A DNA stretch of 64,000 nt from Leucocoprinus leucothites (GCA_013368445.1 JAACJO010000002.1:1240001-1304000); one strand, 5' to 3'. Positions 24,507 through 38,000 are shown, counted from the first letter of the stretch. Translations and numbers: made by a program. The notes: generated by a model not told the origin, from the letters alone.

Positions 24507-25677
24507 CTATACAGCACTCCGTTGTCGCGAGACGTCCTCGGCTCTTTCCCAAATACTCTTTTGCAAGCCACCAGGAGGACACATCCATGGAACGGTATCA
24601 TCTGGTGCGAGGGCGACGTACCCAACGTACTCCAAGAATCGCATTGGGTCTTCGCCAATAACCGTCACATCAATTTCCTCCCGATCTCCGGTATATGCCG
24701 CCACCACCACTCGTTCGTCCAGCTTTCCGTTAATAACATCAGAAAAAATGGCGCGATCGCACTTCTGTTGGAAGAAGCTCTCATATAGCTTGTCCCAGTC
24801 AAGTAACACGACTAAACAGCGCAGAGTTGGTGGGGTATGAGAAAGTATGTCCAATAGAGTACTTTTGAATTCCTTGGGTGTATTTTCATGCAACTCGAGG
24901 TGCATGTCAATGAGGATGTGGGTGAGGCACGAGTGTGTTTTAAGCTCGGACCAAGGGAAACATTGGTGATCATCGCCGATATCAACGGCAAGATGTGTTA
25001 TTTTTTGGAAAAAGGCGCGTCGAATTTCTTCTGCCTCGAATCCAAGACCCGAAATGGAGAGGTGGCGAAGGTTCGGAAATTCCTCCACTGAGAATATAGC
25101 GGCTAGCTTCTCCAATATCGTGTCCGGTAATGGGCTTTGGGCGTAGCATGCGAAGGTACTGATTTTCGTACAAACCGATAACAAGTCCGTTACAACGGGA
25201 TCGACCATTCCGTTGACCAGAATGCCTTTGACGTGTTCCCTGAAGTACTCTCTTGATTTGGAGCTACCAGAGAAGGTCCTCCACAGTCGATCGGGTCGGG
25301 GAGAAATTCGATCAAACCGATTGACGACGATGTATTCGTATATGAGTGGCTCAACCCTGTGTCAGAGGATATGTCAACCGTTCAATACAGAACACTACAA
25401 TACTTCTTTACCATTCGTTACTCTTGCGGCAGACCAGTGCCAGAGCAGGACCAGTTGCAGAGTCAAGATGAAAAGTATATTCGAATACTTGTCTCTGTAT
25501 CTTTTCGGGGAGTTTGCTAAACTGCGAAAATGGTTTTGGCGGTTCGGACGAGGGTTTGGCCTTATTCTTGCGCTTGGTTTTCTTCTTCTTCCTCCCGCCG
25601 CTCTTCTCCGGCTCCAGGGGTGAGTTTCTGGGTACATCCATTCCAGTTGGGTGTACCCTTTGCGGGAAAAGAGTCAT
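24507..25677 (-). CDS. F-box-like protein with lysine-rich N-terminus
   Basis: Two exons from an ATG at 25677 (a second in-frame ATG at 25641 is equally possible). The N-terminus is strongly basic (GGRKKKKTKRKNKAKPS), probably a nuclear localisation signal. An F-box-like segment follows: FSKLPEKIQRQVFEYTFHL and ALALVCRKSNEW. The intron falls inside the Trp codon of SNEW|VEPLIYEYIVV. The rest is leucine-rich (LRHLSISGLGFE, KITHLAVDIGDD, LTHILIDMHLEL). The final region includes RVVVAAYTGDREEIDVTV. The WVEPL junction and intron position are shared with the next gene (26069-27495), marking them as paralogues. Confidence 0.75.
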
Positions 25678-26068
25678 TCAGGGGGGAGGTTACGGTTGTC
25701 TCGGCCATGAAGTCCAAAGTCTCGACTTGAGCATCCAGGAACACTTGTACCGGCTGTTCCCGATAAGCAATGATCCGGTCAGGCCACCCGAGGACGGCGC
25801 TCAGATTGGTGCTGCACGATCCCCGAAGTACCAGCAGTTCTATAATCTTCGGAGTTCTTCTCAAGTTTCTGCTGGAATTAGATCGATAGGTGATTTTATT
25901 TTCACTCGTACGAAACAATTGTTTCTGAATGAAACCGAAAATGGGAGTCTGAGTGGCTCTTTACTCCAGGCACTTGGATCGTTGACTACAGAGAGTATAA
26001 TCTGAAGCTACATTTCTTTGAGCCAATCTTGTCCTATCTTGCCTGATCCCTTCCAATGGACCACCCTC
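25678..26068. other. Spacer between two F-box-like paralogues
   Basis: Open minus-strand frames occur here, such as one containing KIIELLVLRGSCSTNLSAVLG, but they start at non-ATG codons and no splice path joins them convincingly to either neighbour. They may be remnants or untranslated sequence. Confidence 0.35.
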
Positions 26069-27495
26069 TCATGGTACCCGATCTTTCATAATTTTCTCTG
26101 CCTCGAACCAACAACTTTGAGCATGACCCCAGAGGCGAACCTCTGACTGTGACGTCTGCCTCCATGAATAGAGAAAATTCCTGGACTTCTCCGGTGGAGG
26201 TGGGGCCCTATACTCGAAGTATACCAAGTACTTCTGGAAAGTATGTTTTTCAGACAAAGGCTCAGTGGATGCAATGACCATCCGTCAGTCCACCTTTCCT
26301 AGTAACAATCGCGAGAGGAAATGAAGGTCTCTGGAGCGAATGTGACGGAAATATTTCGACTGGCTTATGCTCGAGCTGGAAAGCCTTGTATCCCCAGGAG
26401 CTGCACCGGTGTCTCCCCTTCTAAAGTCCAGAAGGTCAAAATCTCCGTTGTGTCTGCCAACACAACCGAGCACCAAGACTGTGAGCTTCGACGGTAAAGC
26501 AACAACGAAATCGGCTAGCCAGGCCTCTACTTCAAAAGATGGATCTGGGCTGGGCTGGTGCACCATGTCGATGGAAAGGTGTGTGAGCTTTTTGAGGTGT
26601 TGAATGCTCCTCCAATTTCCATCTTTATAGAAATAAAGGTCGAGATGTGTGATATTTCCAAAGACTGGATGACTGAAGGTGGCGTCGATAGAATGGTGGT
26701 AATACGGGCCGAGAAGGTCTTCCGAGTGGAAAGCAAGGCGGCACAGATTTTTGAAGGAAAACTGTCGAGATCTTCATCTCTCTTTGCCCATGGAGGGACC
26801 TGGAGTATATCAAGAATACAACGCCACGATGTCCAGTATTCTAAGCTCTGGAGATTGATCATTTCATGAAGCATGGGAGTGGGTAGGTCGCGGCAGGGAC
26901 AGATGACGATAGAATGTGTATCTTTGGGGGAGGGAACGCTGTCAATAGGAGTTGGTGCCTTTGACTTGCGACCTTGCACCCAGCATTCACGATAGGTGCG
27001 ATAAAACAAATTCACCTGTTTGCTATTACTGAAATATACATGCCGGTACAAAAGAGGTTCCACCCTGCATCCAATACCGTCTTTAGAGACATTTCGGGGC
27101 CTAAAAACGTGGATATACACTCACCAGCTTTTGACCTCCCGGGATACAAGGAGAAAATGTGACGGTGGCCGATGTTCCAACATTGCTAACTCAAACATTG
27201 ACCTGACAAGGTCCAGAGGCAAATTCGAGTACATGCGGACTTCCTGCTTAGAGGGTACTGTCTCCCAAAACCATGGATAGTTGATTTCAAAGGCATCACA
27301 GGCTTCCAAGTCATCGTAAGCCCCATGGATGTTACGCCCAAATGTAATAAAATGAGAGGGTGTGCTTCTGCTTGGATCTGTCTGTCGCCGTCTCGTCTCG
27401 GAGATGCTACCAGTTTCTTTTAGACGCTGTCGTTCTGGTCTTGGAGCGTAATAACCCGAGGAAATGGCACTTTGACTAGTTTCGGGGTTTGACAT
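26069..27495 (-). CDS. F-box-like protein, paralogue of the 24507 gene
   Basis: The start is ATG at 27495 (MSNPETSQSAISS). The N-terminal region is followed by a divergent F-box-like segment (SNLPLDLVRSMFELAMLEH, LVSREVKSW). The first intron splits the Trp codon of KSW|VEPLLYRHVYFSN, exactly as in the neighbouring paralogue. A 39-nt intron after ILDILQ restores the frame to FSFKNLCRLAFHSED, then NITHLDLYFYKDG and KKLTHLSIDMV. A 60-nt intron (gtggac...ttccag) skips an in-frame TGA at 26287-26285 and leads to KYLVYFEYRAPPPPEK and the end IMKDRVP at 26069. The 39-nt intron is unusually short and is the weakest join. Confidence 0.65.
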
Positions 27496-27893
27496 AACAG
27501 AGAAGAAAACACGGACTGGGAGTCCATCTTGAGGCAGCTGCAGATATATGGTTGTGATATGACAAGTATCTGAAGGGTCGACGGCGAGCTTGTCAACCAC
27601 GACGAGTCATCTCACGACAGACCTGACGATCGTGACAAGGCCACTGGGGCCAACTTTGCGCATCCGAGTTAGCGAACATTGCCTCTAACGTGTGAAGGAC
27701 ACCATGAGTAGAGCTCAGCCCGCCTTTGAGTCTCGAACTCCGATCATCTTTGTGCGAATCAAAACGTAAAGCCAAACGAATATTATCCATGTAAGTAAAC
27801 ACAAATTGCACTACTTAGCAACAGTGCAAACGCAAAATAAGCGGGAGAGAATCACATAGGCAACACAACTCATAAAGTTAAATCGTAGTGCGA
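27496..27893. other. Intergenic region between F-box-like gene and MVP1
   Basis: Promoter of the F-box-like gene and 3' region of MVP1. No supported exon; the 72-codon frame at 27593-27811 has no family resemblance. Confidence 0.35.
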
Positions 27894-30513
27894 TTATTCA
27901 TACGGCATATTCTCGACAGCTTCCCCAAGAGAAGTCCAGTTTCTCAGTACATTCTCCGCATGTTCCTGCTCCTCCCGCGCGAATGTCTTCACAGCCTGGG
28001 TAATTAGCGTATTTTCCCGATTATGCAAAATTATTCTTAGTTCGTTCCATAGGCTGATAAGGGAGATCAGTCGAGAGTGAACAAGATGAGGTGGGTGGGG
28101 TCATACTCACCAGACACGAATGAACACCCTTCGGCTCATTTGGGCTGCAATCGTCCCTTGGTCCTTCTCAATGACAGCCGCCAGCTTATCTGCTTCGTCC
28201 TGCCAGCCTTCTTTAGCGGCTGCTCTTACGCCATCGAGCTTCACGCTGGTAGCGTCGACACGTTTCTTCAAACGTTCCACTTGGTCCACTGAAAGTCGGT
28301 CATGTCGGATGAGAAGGTCTCTAGTGGCGATATACAGATCGCGTTGGGCCTACACATGTTTGCATCAGCCACCAACCAAAAGCCAGTGATAGGTGGGTGT
28401 ACCTTCAATGACTCAAGCGTGGTATCTAGAAGTGCTCTTGTCTGGGAGGTCGATTTAGTAGAGGATTAGACAAAGATGTGGGTCATGATTGGAACTTACT
28501 CGAGCATCAGACAGGTCGGAATGGCGTTGTGTGTGGGTGGCAAGTCGATCCAATCCCTGCCTCACACCATTCGACAGGTCACATTCGTCCCCTCTCCAAC
28601 AATGTTCGTTAACCTCAATTACGGCTCTTAGGGTATTCGTAAGCCTAGATAGGTCGCCCTGCTCTTCGACAGTAGGTATACGAAGGCCAAGGATGGATTG
28701 GTTCAAGGAAGCGGATAAGTTGGAGGATGATGAACCAGGGAGGGAAGACGTAGTAGAGACAGGAGAGAGATTGGGGAATGCGAAATGAGTGGGCAGATAT
28801 GATCTTCTGAAGGCTTTGGGGGTTCGTACCGCTGCAGCTTCATGCCTCTTCATAATTCGCTCTGCAAGTATGCATATCCTTTGCCACTGTTCAATCAAAG
28901 GGCCGAGCCTCGTTCGGATGACGCTGACAAAGGATGTGAGAGACTAGCCATAGAATAATACCACCAAAGCTCACGTTATTTTCTCCTCAAAATCGCTGGG
29001 TATTGACATCTCTTCCACTCGGTCCACCTTTTTCGACAGGGACTCCTCATCCAGGGAGACAGACGTTTGCTTTCGCCATACCTCGAAGGACGGCACGGTC
29101 AGGAAAACTCCAAGGACACCGTCCTCCTTCAGAACTGGGTGGTTTCTGTAGGCAAACATCAGAACTTGATACTAATTTTTGACGGACTGTTGTTGACTGA
29201 CATGACAAAATTCAGAGCACGTTGCAGGCCACGCCTAGGATACTTAGATGAGTATCAAATAATATCTAGTTCGGAAGGGAAATCGTACCTTCTTTGTTCC
29301 AAAAAGTGTTCATCCGCTTCCGAAGGCATATCATCAATACCCAATCATTCGAAGATCAATGCGGGTGGCTCACGTCCTATTCGCTTCGGCGGCAATGCTG
29401 GAAACAGGCGGAAGGGATATCTTCGAGTAAGCACCTCCCAAAGGTATACAAATTCGGAGTAACGTCGTGTAACAGTAACACCACTCTGATAAACCCATCA
29501 GCATTCCTGCTTCCTGGCGATATAGTAATAGAGGACACTCTCTACTCACCTCAGTAATTATCTCATACACAGTATACCGATTCAAAATAAATCCCTGCTG
29601 ACCCAAAATTGACATTCTAACACTTTCTTGTCTCTTCCACCACTCGGGCGGCAAACCCGTTCCTGAAAGCGCCGACGGTGGACCGTTGATAATGCCTGGT
29701 GTCAGCGGCCCACTAGAACCAACACCAAGAACAGTCGAAGGATTCGGTGGCGGAAAGTTGAATCTTGCAGCTGCACCCCATGGGTCAACGCTGTTCTGCC
29801 TATACGGAGGCACCGCAGAAAAAGTGGAGTTTGACACTTGTATTCGGTCCAAGTCTAGCGTTGGCTCCGGTAGTGCATTCTGCGAAGCCAGAGCGGCAAC
29901 CTGTTCAATGCTCGTGTCTAAACAGCACCTCAGTGAGAAATTGGGGGGCGGAGGTGGAATGTGTATGCAACGTACCTTTACCCGTTTGAGCCAGTGCTAC
30001 TAGAGCTAGAGCAACAAAGAACTCGAGCTTCGAGACGCGTGGACGTGAGCTAACCAAGTTCACAATCTACAATGCACCATTAACCATTTTCTTTCAAAAC
30101 AACGATAAGACTAGAGCTCACTCGGTCAATGGTACTCGCAGGCAAGTTCGAAGTAGCCAAAACACGCGAAAGCGAATTAACCGACGTCTCCCCAAGGCCG
30201 GTAGAGTCGACAGCTCCAAAAGCACGGTGGTATATAGCGGGGACAGTAGCATCAGCTGAAGGATGATTCAATAAGTATTTCCGAGCCAAACGCGATGGTC
30301 AGGGGACGGCTCACCAATTACAGAACTAAACGTGACTGAGGAAGACGAGGCATTCGGTATGGGAGTCGGTACAGGGCTAGGGGCGGAACTCCAAGGATCA
30401 AGGCCATCGTCATAAACTGAGCTGGCGAGGGGATTTTCGTCGACAAAGCTTCCACCAAGGCCATTAGTCGACGTAGCTATGTATCTCTGGCCCGGCCTAG
30501 GAGCGTTGAACAT
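27894..30513 (-). CDS. MVP1: Sorting nexin Mvp1 (SNX8-like)
   Basis: Mvp1 is a PX-BAR sorting nexin that recycles membrane proteins from endosomes and cooperates with Vps1. The start is ATG at 30513 (MFNAPRPGQRYIATS), followed by a Ser/Pro-rich segment. An EH-like region comes next (ATVPAIYHRAFGAVD, STIDRIVNLVSSRPRVSKL, EFFVALALVALAQTGKD). The PX domain shows RRYSEFVYLWEVLTRRYPFR and LFPALPPKRIG, then DADEHFLEQRRRGL and NHPVLKEDGVLGVFLTVP. The BAR-like C-terminus is helical (VDQVERLKKRVDATSVKLDG, WQDEADKLAAVIEKDQGTI, HAENVLRNWTSLGEAVENM). The stop is TAA at 27896-27894. About ten short introns are required. Domain order and length agree with the family. Confidence 0.92.
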
Positions 30514-30750
30514 GGCGGAGGGAACGATAACCGAACAAGGTCCAGTGAAGGCCGCGCAGCCGGATTGATTCTTTGTTCGTCACCTCATATGCAGTGGCTG
30601 TGTCACGCTCTCCTCCCCTGAGGCGCTTGCACTCCGTCACATTCCCTCAGTTATTAAATATTTTTCGGTACTACTTAAATACATCAAGAACAGCGCAAGG
30701 GTATGAAAGAAAGTAAAAATTTTAGAACAGCTCGCTCGATCCTCCTTCGT

Positions 30751-33668
30751 CTAAGCATCGAATACCTTTTTAGCAGCAAAGTGTAGGGTCCAAGTGGACA
30801 GTAACCTTCTGCTGTTGACTTCATCACCAGTCAATCTAGAAGCACAACTCAGTAAGCAATTTTTTTTCCGCGCCGAAAAGAAAACTTACCCAGGTGTGCC
30901 GTAAGTCAAAGGCGCAATGAAGGAGAACATGAAGAACATGAAGAAACTGAAAACGGCAGTAATGACAACACCCTTGGTACCAACATCCGCATATTGTGTA
31001 GGCTGAGCCCTTGTCTTAGGTCCGCGGAGGGAAATAGGGAAGTTGATGGTATCGCTGAGAACGAAGCTTAGAACGGAACCCGCAATCAAAGCCGAAGCAA
31101 GGTGCGATGGCAAATAGTGGTGAATGAACAGCTGACGACTGAACAAAAAGAACGGGAGGTAATGGACGCCCCAAACGAGCATGAAGAAGCCGGTGTTATT
31201 CCAGAGGCGATTACGGACGGCTGGAACGACAAGTTCAATGTTTCGTCAGACATAGCAGGAAAACATTGGCACTTACGATCCGGGATGGGGTCCATTCCAC
31301 GGCGGCGAGCAATAAGATCAGCGCCGAGGACACCAACATAAATTGACAGCCCAACAACGCAAGCCCACCAGCCAATCAAGTTTCCGATAAGATAGATTTG
31401 CTTCTGGCTCTCATTCTCAGTCCAGAAGCTGATACCAGTCAAAGAGAAGGGCCAGTTGATGGGAGTGCTGGCATAGGGATGCGAAGCAGTCAAACCGGCA
31501 TTATGTTGCAGCATGAGGAGCTGGAGCTCGGCGAACTTCCTCAAGAAGTTCATGCTCTTAGGCTTCTTGTGAGGCTTATCATCCATACGGTTGGAAAGGC
31601 CTTCGGGATCTAGAACGCAGAATTGAGCATACGGTGCGGTAAATCAGCTGTTATAACTCACCCTCAGTATCAACAATTTCATTGATGAACCAAACAGCCG
31701 ACTTCTCCAAAGAATTTTTGTTTCCATTAATCTCCTGTTGCTTGAACGCCCAATCGGGAAGCGGAGTGGTGTGGGTCCACATAGAAACCTTGGTAGGCAC
31801 ATGAATAAGCCGGAAATAGCCTGACTTGGTCTTCCATGCGGCACCATCGACGTTATCAACAAGAGCGACTTGGAAGAGTGTCTCATTATAGTTTTTATGA
31901 TCATCCGCAGGCCAAGTGGTAAACTCTTGGTTGGTGGGCATCAAAGGCGACGCAACGTCGTGAGTAAGAAGGTGGGTCTGGGTATTGACGTGGAGGAGCT
32001 GGACGACATCTCCATTGCGAACAACACGTCCTTTACCGGTCTCGGGGATAGCTTTGGTAGGAATAATTTGCCAAAAGTTATTGGTATCATTGTGGGCGTA
32101 ACCAGTGACTTGTTGGCCTACAGCAAAATCAGCCATGGTTTAAGGGATGGAAAACCTCAAATGAACGGACCTGCACTACTGATACGGCCGTCTTCATAGG
32201 TCAAAGGGTATTTCTCCAAATGCGAGTGCAAGAAGACCTTGGTATCCTTGTGCTTCATAGTAACCACATCAAAGTAGCGGATTTCTGTTGCAAATTCAGT
32301 ACGAGATATCACCTATCAGAGGTAATATTGCTCTCACCAGCACTACTCATAAGCATCTCATTGCCAGCCAAGGTCTCTTGGAAGGCAGGGCTCATGAAGG
32401 CATCACCAGTACCAGATTGCACAAGAATGGCAAAGTGGATATAAAAGAACGAGAGGTAGACAATGAAAGGGACAAGAATGAGACCAATCGAGCGAGCAAC
32501 GAAGTGTTGCCAGAAGTAGTCCTGTACACCGCATCAGCTACCGAATCCAACCAACAGAAAGAAAATCATACCATCGTAGTTCCTTTCCTGTAATCCAAGA
32601 TATCCCACAAGTCGATCAAGACGGCACATCCAATACAAACAACGGTAAGAATACCATTGACCTTGGAACCCCAAGTGCACGCCATGAAAACACCAGTGAG
32701 GACCAACCAGACCCACCACTCTGTTGTAAATTCACTATTCAAAAACACACCACATCAGCCAAGCGCTCACCATCGTAACCAAGCAACTCACCGATAACGC
32801 AACTTGCGGAACTTGACATACGAGTAAATCGTCAAAGCCATAAAGAAAATCAAAGTCGCGTCCAACAAAATCAACCTCGACTGCGTAATATGGGCATTAT
32901 CTATCCAAAACCCATCATCTCAGCACAAACCCACATTCCTCACCGAAACAAGTAAAGGCTCACCAAAGAGAATCAACGTCGCCGAAAACGCAGCAATAAT
33001 CGTCGAATAACCACTCTCCTTCATGATCGCATAAACAACCGGTACCGTCAAAGATCCAAGAACCGCAGGGAGCGCACGCATGCCGATATAGGGCACATTG
33101 TTCAGCGTATAGTTATCCCCAATATTGTCAAAAGTAAACTCTCCATCAAACCCAACGAACCAGCCTGCCAGTCCGAAGAGGAGCTTCGCAAAAGGTGGGT
33201 GAACGTCAAAGTAGTATTGACGTGTAATATAGTACGAGGCGAATTTCCCAAAGTGGACCTCGTCAAAACTGTTGAACACGTCCAAGGTGAGCAAAGAGGG
33301 CGGTACGAGCGGAAGAGAGAGAGCGAGGGAAATGAACACGTACACAACCTGATCGGGGTGGCTAATCTTGTAAAACCTCAACGCAAACGCAAGCGCAGTC
33401 AACGCTGCAACAACAATAATACTCGCATTCCTCGTATCAAGCATCTGTTCCACCTGACTACGAGAACGCTAACAAAAACCAAGTCAGTCAATCAAAACCT
33501 CTCCAATACATAACCACTCCAACTTACAGGGCTCTGGTAAATATCAGCAACATGTTCATCGCTCTGGGTATTTTCCGAGGTCAACGAAGGCGTATGAGAT
33601 CCTAGATTCTGCCGCCTACGAAGACGCGCAGGATTGTCGGGTTCCTTGCCCTTACTGGAGCTCGCCAT
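30751..33668 (-). CDS. PMT4: Protein O-mannosyltransferase, Pmt4 type
   Basis: PMTs transfer mannose from dolichyl-phosphate-mannose to Ser/Thr of secretory proteins in the ER membrane. The start is ATG at 33668 (MASSSKGKEPDNPARLRRR). The first luminal loop has the catalytic Asp-Glu in NSFDEVHFGKFASYYI, then YYFDVHPPFAKLLFGLAGW, with the PFAKLLF wording of the Pmt4 subfamily. Multiple membrane segments follow (WWVWLVLTGVFMACTWGSK). The central MIR domain appears as LHSHLEKYPLTYEDGR, QQVTGYAHNDTNNFWQIIP, VVQLLHVNTQTHLLTH and FRLIHVPTKVSMWTH. The C-terminal membrane block includes YLIGNLIGWWACVVGLSI and FFMFFMFSFIAPLTYG. The stop is TAG at 30753-30751. There are about ten introns. It is single-copy in the window. 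Confidence 0.93.
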
Positions 33669-35081
33669 AGCTGTGACGGGAAGAGGGAGGATGGTCGTTC
33701 AAGTTGATGAGCTGGAAGGGTTTGTTTGTTTGACCGTGTACACAACCAGGGCACTGGTTCGCTTCAACGCGACTGGGTCACGTAGACATTGATTAGTAAG
33801 CGACATTATCCCCGGTTGGGAGGAGGGATCTGATTGAGCTCGATCATTTGTTTTCTGTGATCAATGGACGAGGAGACAGTGTATCATGTCGAGTGCTCGA
33901 CTGAAAATTCGAAAGATACACCAGGAAGCTCATGAGAAACCACCGGTCGCTTTTTTTCATTTTATGTGGTGCAGAAGACTGTTGGCAAATACACACAACA
34001 CTCCACCGGATACTCCTCGGTTTCCCTCCGTTCTTTTATCCGTCACTGCCTCATCTACCGGACCAAATATCAAATACACACCGACAACGTGGCAAACAAC
34101 CAGACTCCAAACGATCACCCAAAACCTTGGTGAAACACCACAACTACCAACATCAATCACCCAAACAGGCGCCACATATTAAGTACTCGCTTCCATCAAG
34201 TCTGTACTTTCCGAGACATAAATAATCTTATATTCATCACCACCAGCCCAAATAACAAAGAAAGTTTACGGTACTTTGTGCAAAAAACGATTCCAAAAGG
34301 CTTGACTAGTTAGATAACCAACCGGTCATCCAACACACGCGAGAAACAAAACACATTCAGAACCGTGAAAGGACTAAGATTCGGGTGGTAGAAGAGTCAT
34401 GAACGCTGGCTTGAGGGCACGACAAAGGAAAGAGGGAAAAGGCAAGTTAAGAAAGAAAATCATATATTTACATACGTCTCAAAAAACAAGGAGAATCAGA
34501 GGGGAATCACGAAGAAAAAAGGAGTTTGGTATTTCTCTGAACTCGGAAGAACAATTCCAAAAGAAAAATTCAAGTGATACTAAGGTAAGAGACGAGAGAG
34601 TAACGCTAGTACGAGGACAAAAGAAAGGCCTCGCGCAGGGCTGGGGGAGCCAGAGAGATAACAATTATTACAGTAAGGTAAGTGTGTAGAGCGAATCGCA
34701 CAGGGTGAGAGGAGGGAGGAGCCGCGCGAGGGTTATCCAGAGGCGTGCCAAGACGTACAAAACGTCATTGAGTAAACGAGTGTGGGTGGGGTCGGGTGAA
34801 GTAAGATGAGATTGGGAAGGATATCGGGGGATATCATGGAACCTGGAAAACCAAAACAGAAAAAAAAAGTCGAAATTGAAAGAAAAAGATGTAGAGGAGG
34901 AAAATCGAATGAATGGCATGGGTAAATGAATGACTGTAATCATGAGAGATGAAATCACCAAAATGTCCAAAAAGAAGAAAGAAAAGAAAGAAAAGAAACA
35001 GAGGAAAATGACGAAGGAGCGACTCTGAAAAACAAGAACACAAGAGAAAATCGAAAGTGAAATCCACGAAGGTAGCGCGCG
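33669..35081. other. Long intergenic region with purine-rich tract
   Basis: About 1.4 kb without a supported gene. It should hold the promoter of PMT4 (near 33670) and the 3' region of the RING-PH-VWA gene. From about 34400 to 35060 the plus strand is strongly A/G-rich, so the minus-strand transcript end would be pyrimidine-rich. Open frames here are low-complexity. Confidence 0.4.
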
Positions 35082-38000
35082 TCAACGATCGCGTGGCACC
35101 CAATCCGTACTTCGTGAGACCAGCTCAACTGAATTATCAGTCGTCCAGAACAACCGCTCAGTCGCACTCCTCCCACTCCAACTCTTCTGATCTCTCAAAA
35201 TCATCGCCTAAACAATCACGGAAACCAATCAGCTCATCCTCATTTCTCACCAAAGCGGAACACCAAACACATACCTGTTGAGCACCAAAATTCCTCTGAT
35301 CATGTGCAAACATCTCTACATTATCTTCAAGCGCCTCCGATAATATCTGTAGATCTTGCAACATCCCCTGCATCGCTCTCACGGCTGAAAGCGTCTGAAT
35401 CTCCCTTCTATGCCTTACAGTCACATTCGCCGGCACCATGCTCTTCGACACTGTCGTCAATACCGTATGCAATATCCTCTTTGTCTCTCCCATAATCTTT
35501 TGCGCCTGCTGGAAATTCCTCCTGGAAACCAACACCAACGCACGGGTGATCATATCCGACGCTAGGAGTTCCATGCGTCTTCGTACGATCACAGGATCGG
35601 AGAGCGTAGACGGCGGTCGAGAAACTTGTTGAGCCCCCGGGAGGAGAGTGACGGTGAGGAGTACGGGATGAGCGAGTCGAGTAATTTGTTTCACTGCTGA
35701 CGGATCAAAGAAGGATCCATCCACTTCGACAACTGGTACCTCATCAATCATCTGCCCCATAATCCCATACGCCAAATCCGGAGGATCCTCAATCGACAAC
35801 GCGTCCAATCCCAAATCCTTAACAAACAGATCTGTAGCATTCAATGCCCTGCCAGACCCATTCCCACCTCCATTCTGATAGTGCCCATGCCCATGCCCAT
35901 GCAGCTGCGCTTGATGTCTCTGCACATCCGAGTTGTCCAACTCCAGTTCAATCAACATCTCTTTCTTCTCTCCGTATCTCAACTCTCCCACATCCACATC
36001 CACATTCTGACCGTCCGAAGCTAAGATCGACGTAGGCCCTCCAGAGACTTTACGAATTCTAAACCGTTGAGAGTCGACGATTTTCATGTGAAGTTTCATG
36101 TTAAGTAAACCGATGGACATCATTCCACCAACGCAACCTGCGATGCAGTCTTGCAAGTCGTACCAGTCTTTCACAAAGGTGTAGGTCCCGCTGGTATGGT
36201 TAGACATAAGCCAGAGAGATGCTGGATCGTGTGAGCGACCGTAACCGAACGAGTGGATGGGCACATTAGCTGCTTCTGCACGGGCGAGCACGAGGTCCAT
36301 CTGTGCGCGTCGCGTGCTGTCTGATGCGTCGCTGACAAGGATCATTCCTGATACGGGATTTCGTGATTTTCGTTGCAAGACAACATCCAGACCTGATCAG
36401 AACCAGTCAGCACACAACGCAAGTTCAATTTTACTAGAATGCTTACCATGATTAACGGCAGTTACCACGTCCGTTTTTTCTTCCTTGGATCCTCTAACCA
36501 AAAACTCATCCTGACCATCCTCTATCCTCGCTCCAATCTCATCAATAAATTTCATAAGTCTCTGCTTGCTCTGCAGCCTCCCAATCATCAAATACGGTGT
36601 CTTCCTCACTCTCCCCGAAATCCCAACCTCAAACGTGACAAGACTCAGCCGATCCTTGGATTGCAACGACCCAACAATAAAGTCCAAGGTATTCTTGATC
36701 ACTCGAATCTTCAACTGCGCAGTGCTCGGTTGAGCACTCGGCGGGGGAATCGAGATGACAAGGATCAAATCCATTGTGGGGTGGGAGATCGGCGGAAGTG
36801 AGTTTGAGGGACCAGAGGACGTATGAGGCGTCACAAAAGGTGGGGGTGAATCATACATGCTCGTTTCATCGTCCTCTCCCAGCGGAGAGAGTTTTTGATG
36901 CATCTGTCTCGAGGGGTTAGGATTCATAGAAGAGCCATGTGAAGTCGAAGACGACATAGTCGATCTCGATGATCCGTTAAGTAGGCTATCCACCGTACTA
37001 ACCGTCGTCTGCGTGCTACCCCCGCTCAACATCCGCATCGCTTTTTGACTCCCACCAAATTCATCCACATCAGGTGGTCGATCGTATTCACCTCCTTGTA
37101 AACCCCTAGAAGGTCGACCTTGGAACATGTGCACAAGTGCTTGAATGTTATTTTTCCAAGCTTCGAGAGAGGAACGATCTCGGAAGATGAGGATGAAAGA
37201 CGCAAGCTCATCTTCCATATCAATAGTCAAACTCATCTCCCCCGCAGCTGATGATGCAGTGACGTTCTTGATGTGCCTGACGTATATCCTGCCCTTGAGC
37301 CGCAAAACGCCTTTTGAGGGTGTTCCGGAGGGCATGGAACTGCTATCCAAAGATGTGTTGGAGAGAAGCCGGCCCAAGCCACGCTTCTTTTCCTCTACGA
37401 CACAGATAATAGCCTCTTTGAAGAGATAAACGTAGAATTCGCGAATGGCAGCATCGCGTCGGACGGATAGTAGGTCATACATTTGCAGAGGCCCGAGGTC
37501 CGAGAGGGGATGACCTTTCCAATCAATGATCCGGTTCCTGAGGTCTTCAGTGATCGCGTTGAATGGCGAATCCTCTTCATTGTGGATCAGGGTATTGGGT
37601 GCCATATAGGAAGAAGTGTCGTGACCATTGGCGGAAGGACTGTAATAAGAATCCTGCTGAGACGGTTGACGGCTTGACATCTGTCGCATAGCCATGTCCT
37701 GATCGCTTGGGCTACGATAGACGTTTCGTTGCTGGCGGGCGTTTTCAGGGTGTGGGCTAGAATGACCAGAGCCATTGTGTCGACCATTGCGGGCGCTATT
37801 ATATTCTTCAGGCATCATGCCTCCAGGAACAGCGTCTGAGCTGCGTTTTCCAGGGAGCTCTACGACGATGATGCATGTGAGAGGTTGGGTGGGATCGCTG
37901 GTGCGGCTGATGGTAGGGAATTCTGGTCGAACTTGGATAGAGGGAGCGACAATGTAAGAAGAGGATTCGGTGACGGAGGTATTGCTGTTATTTGGGTTAG

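Noticed and set aside
34399..34689. 96-codon basic open frame
   Set aside because: Falls in a purine-rich, low-complexity intergenic tract; Lys/Arg/Glu bias is explained by base composition.
35158..35280. Unspliced C-terminus of the RING-PH-VWA gene ending at 35158
   Set aside because: A GTATGT...TTTAG intron at 35274-35208 yields the more family-like QQAMILRDQKSW end, stopping at 35082.
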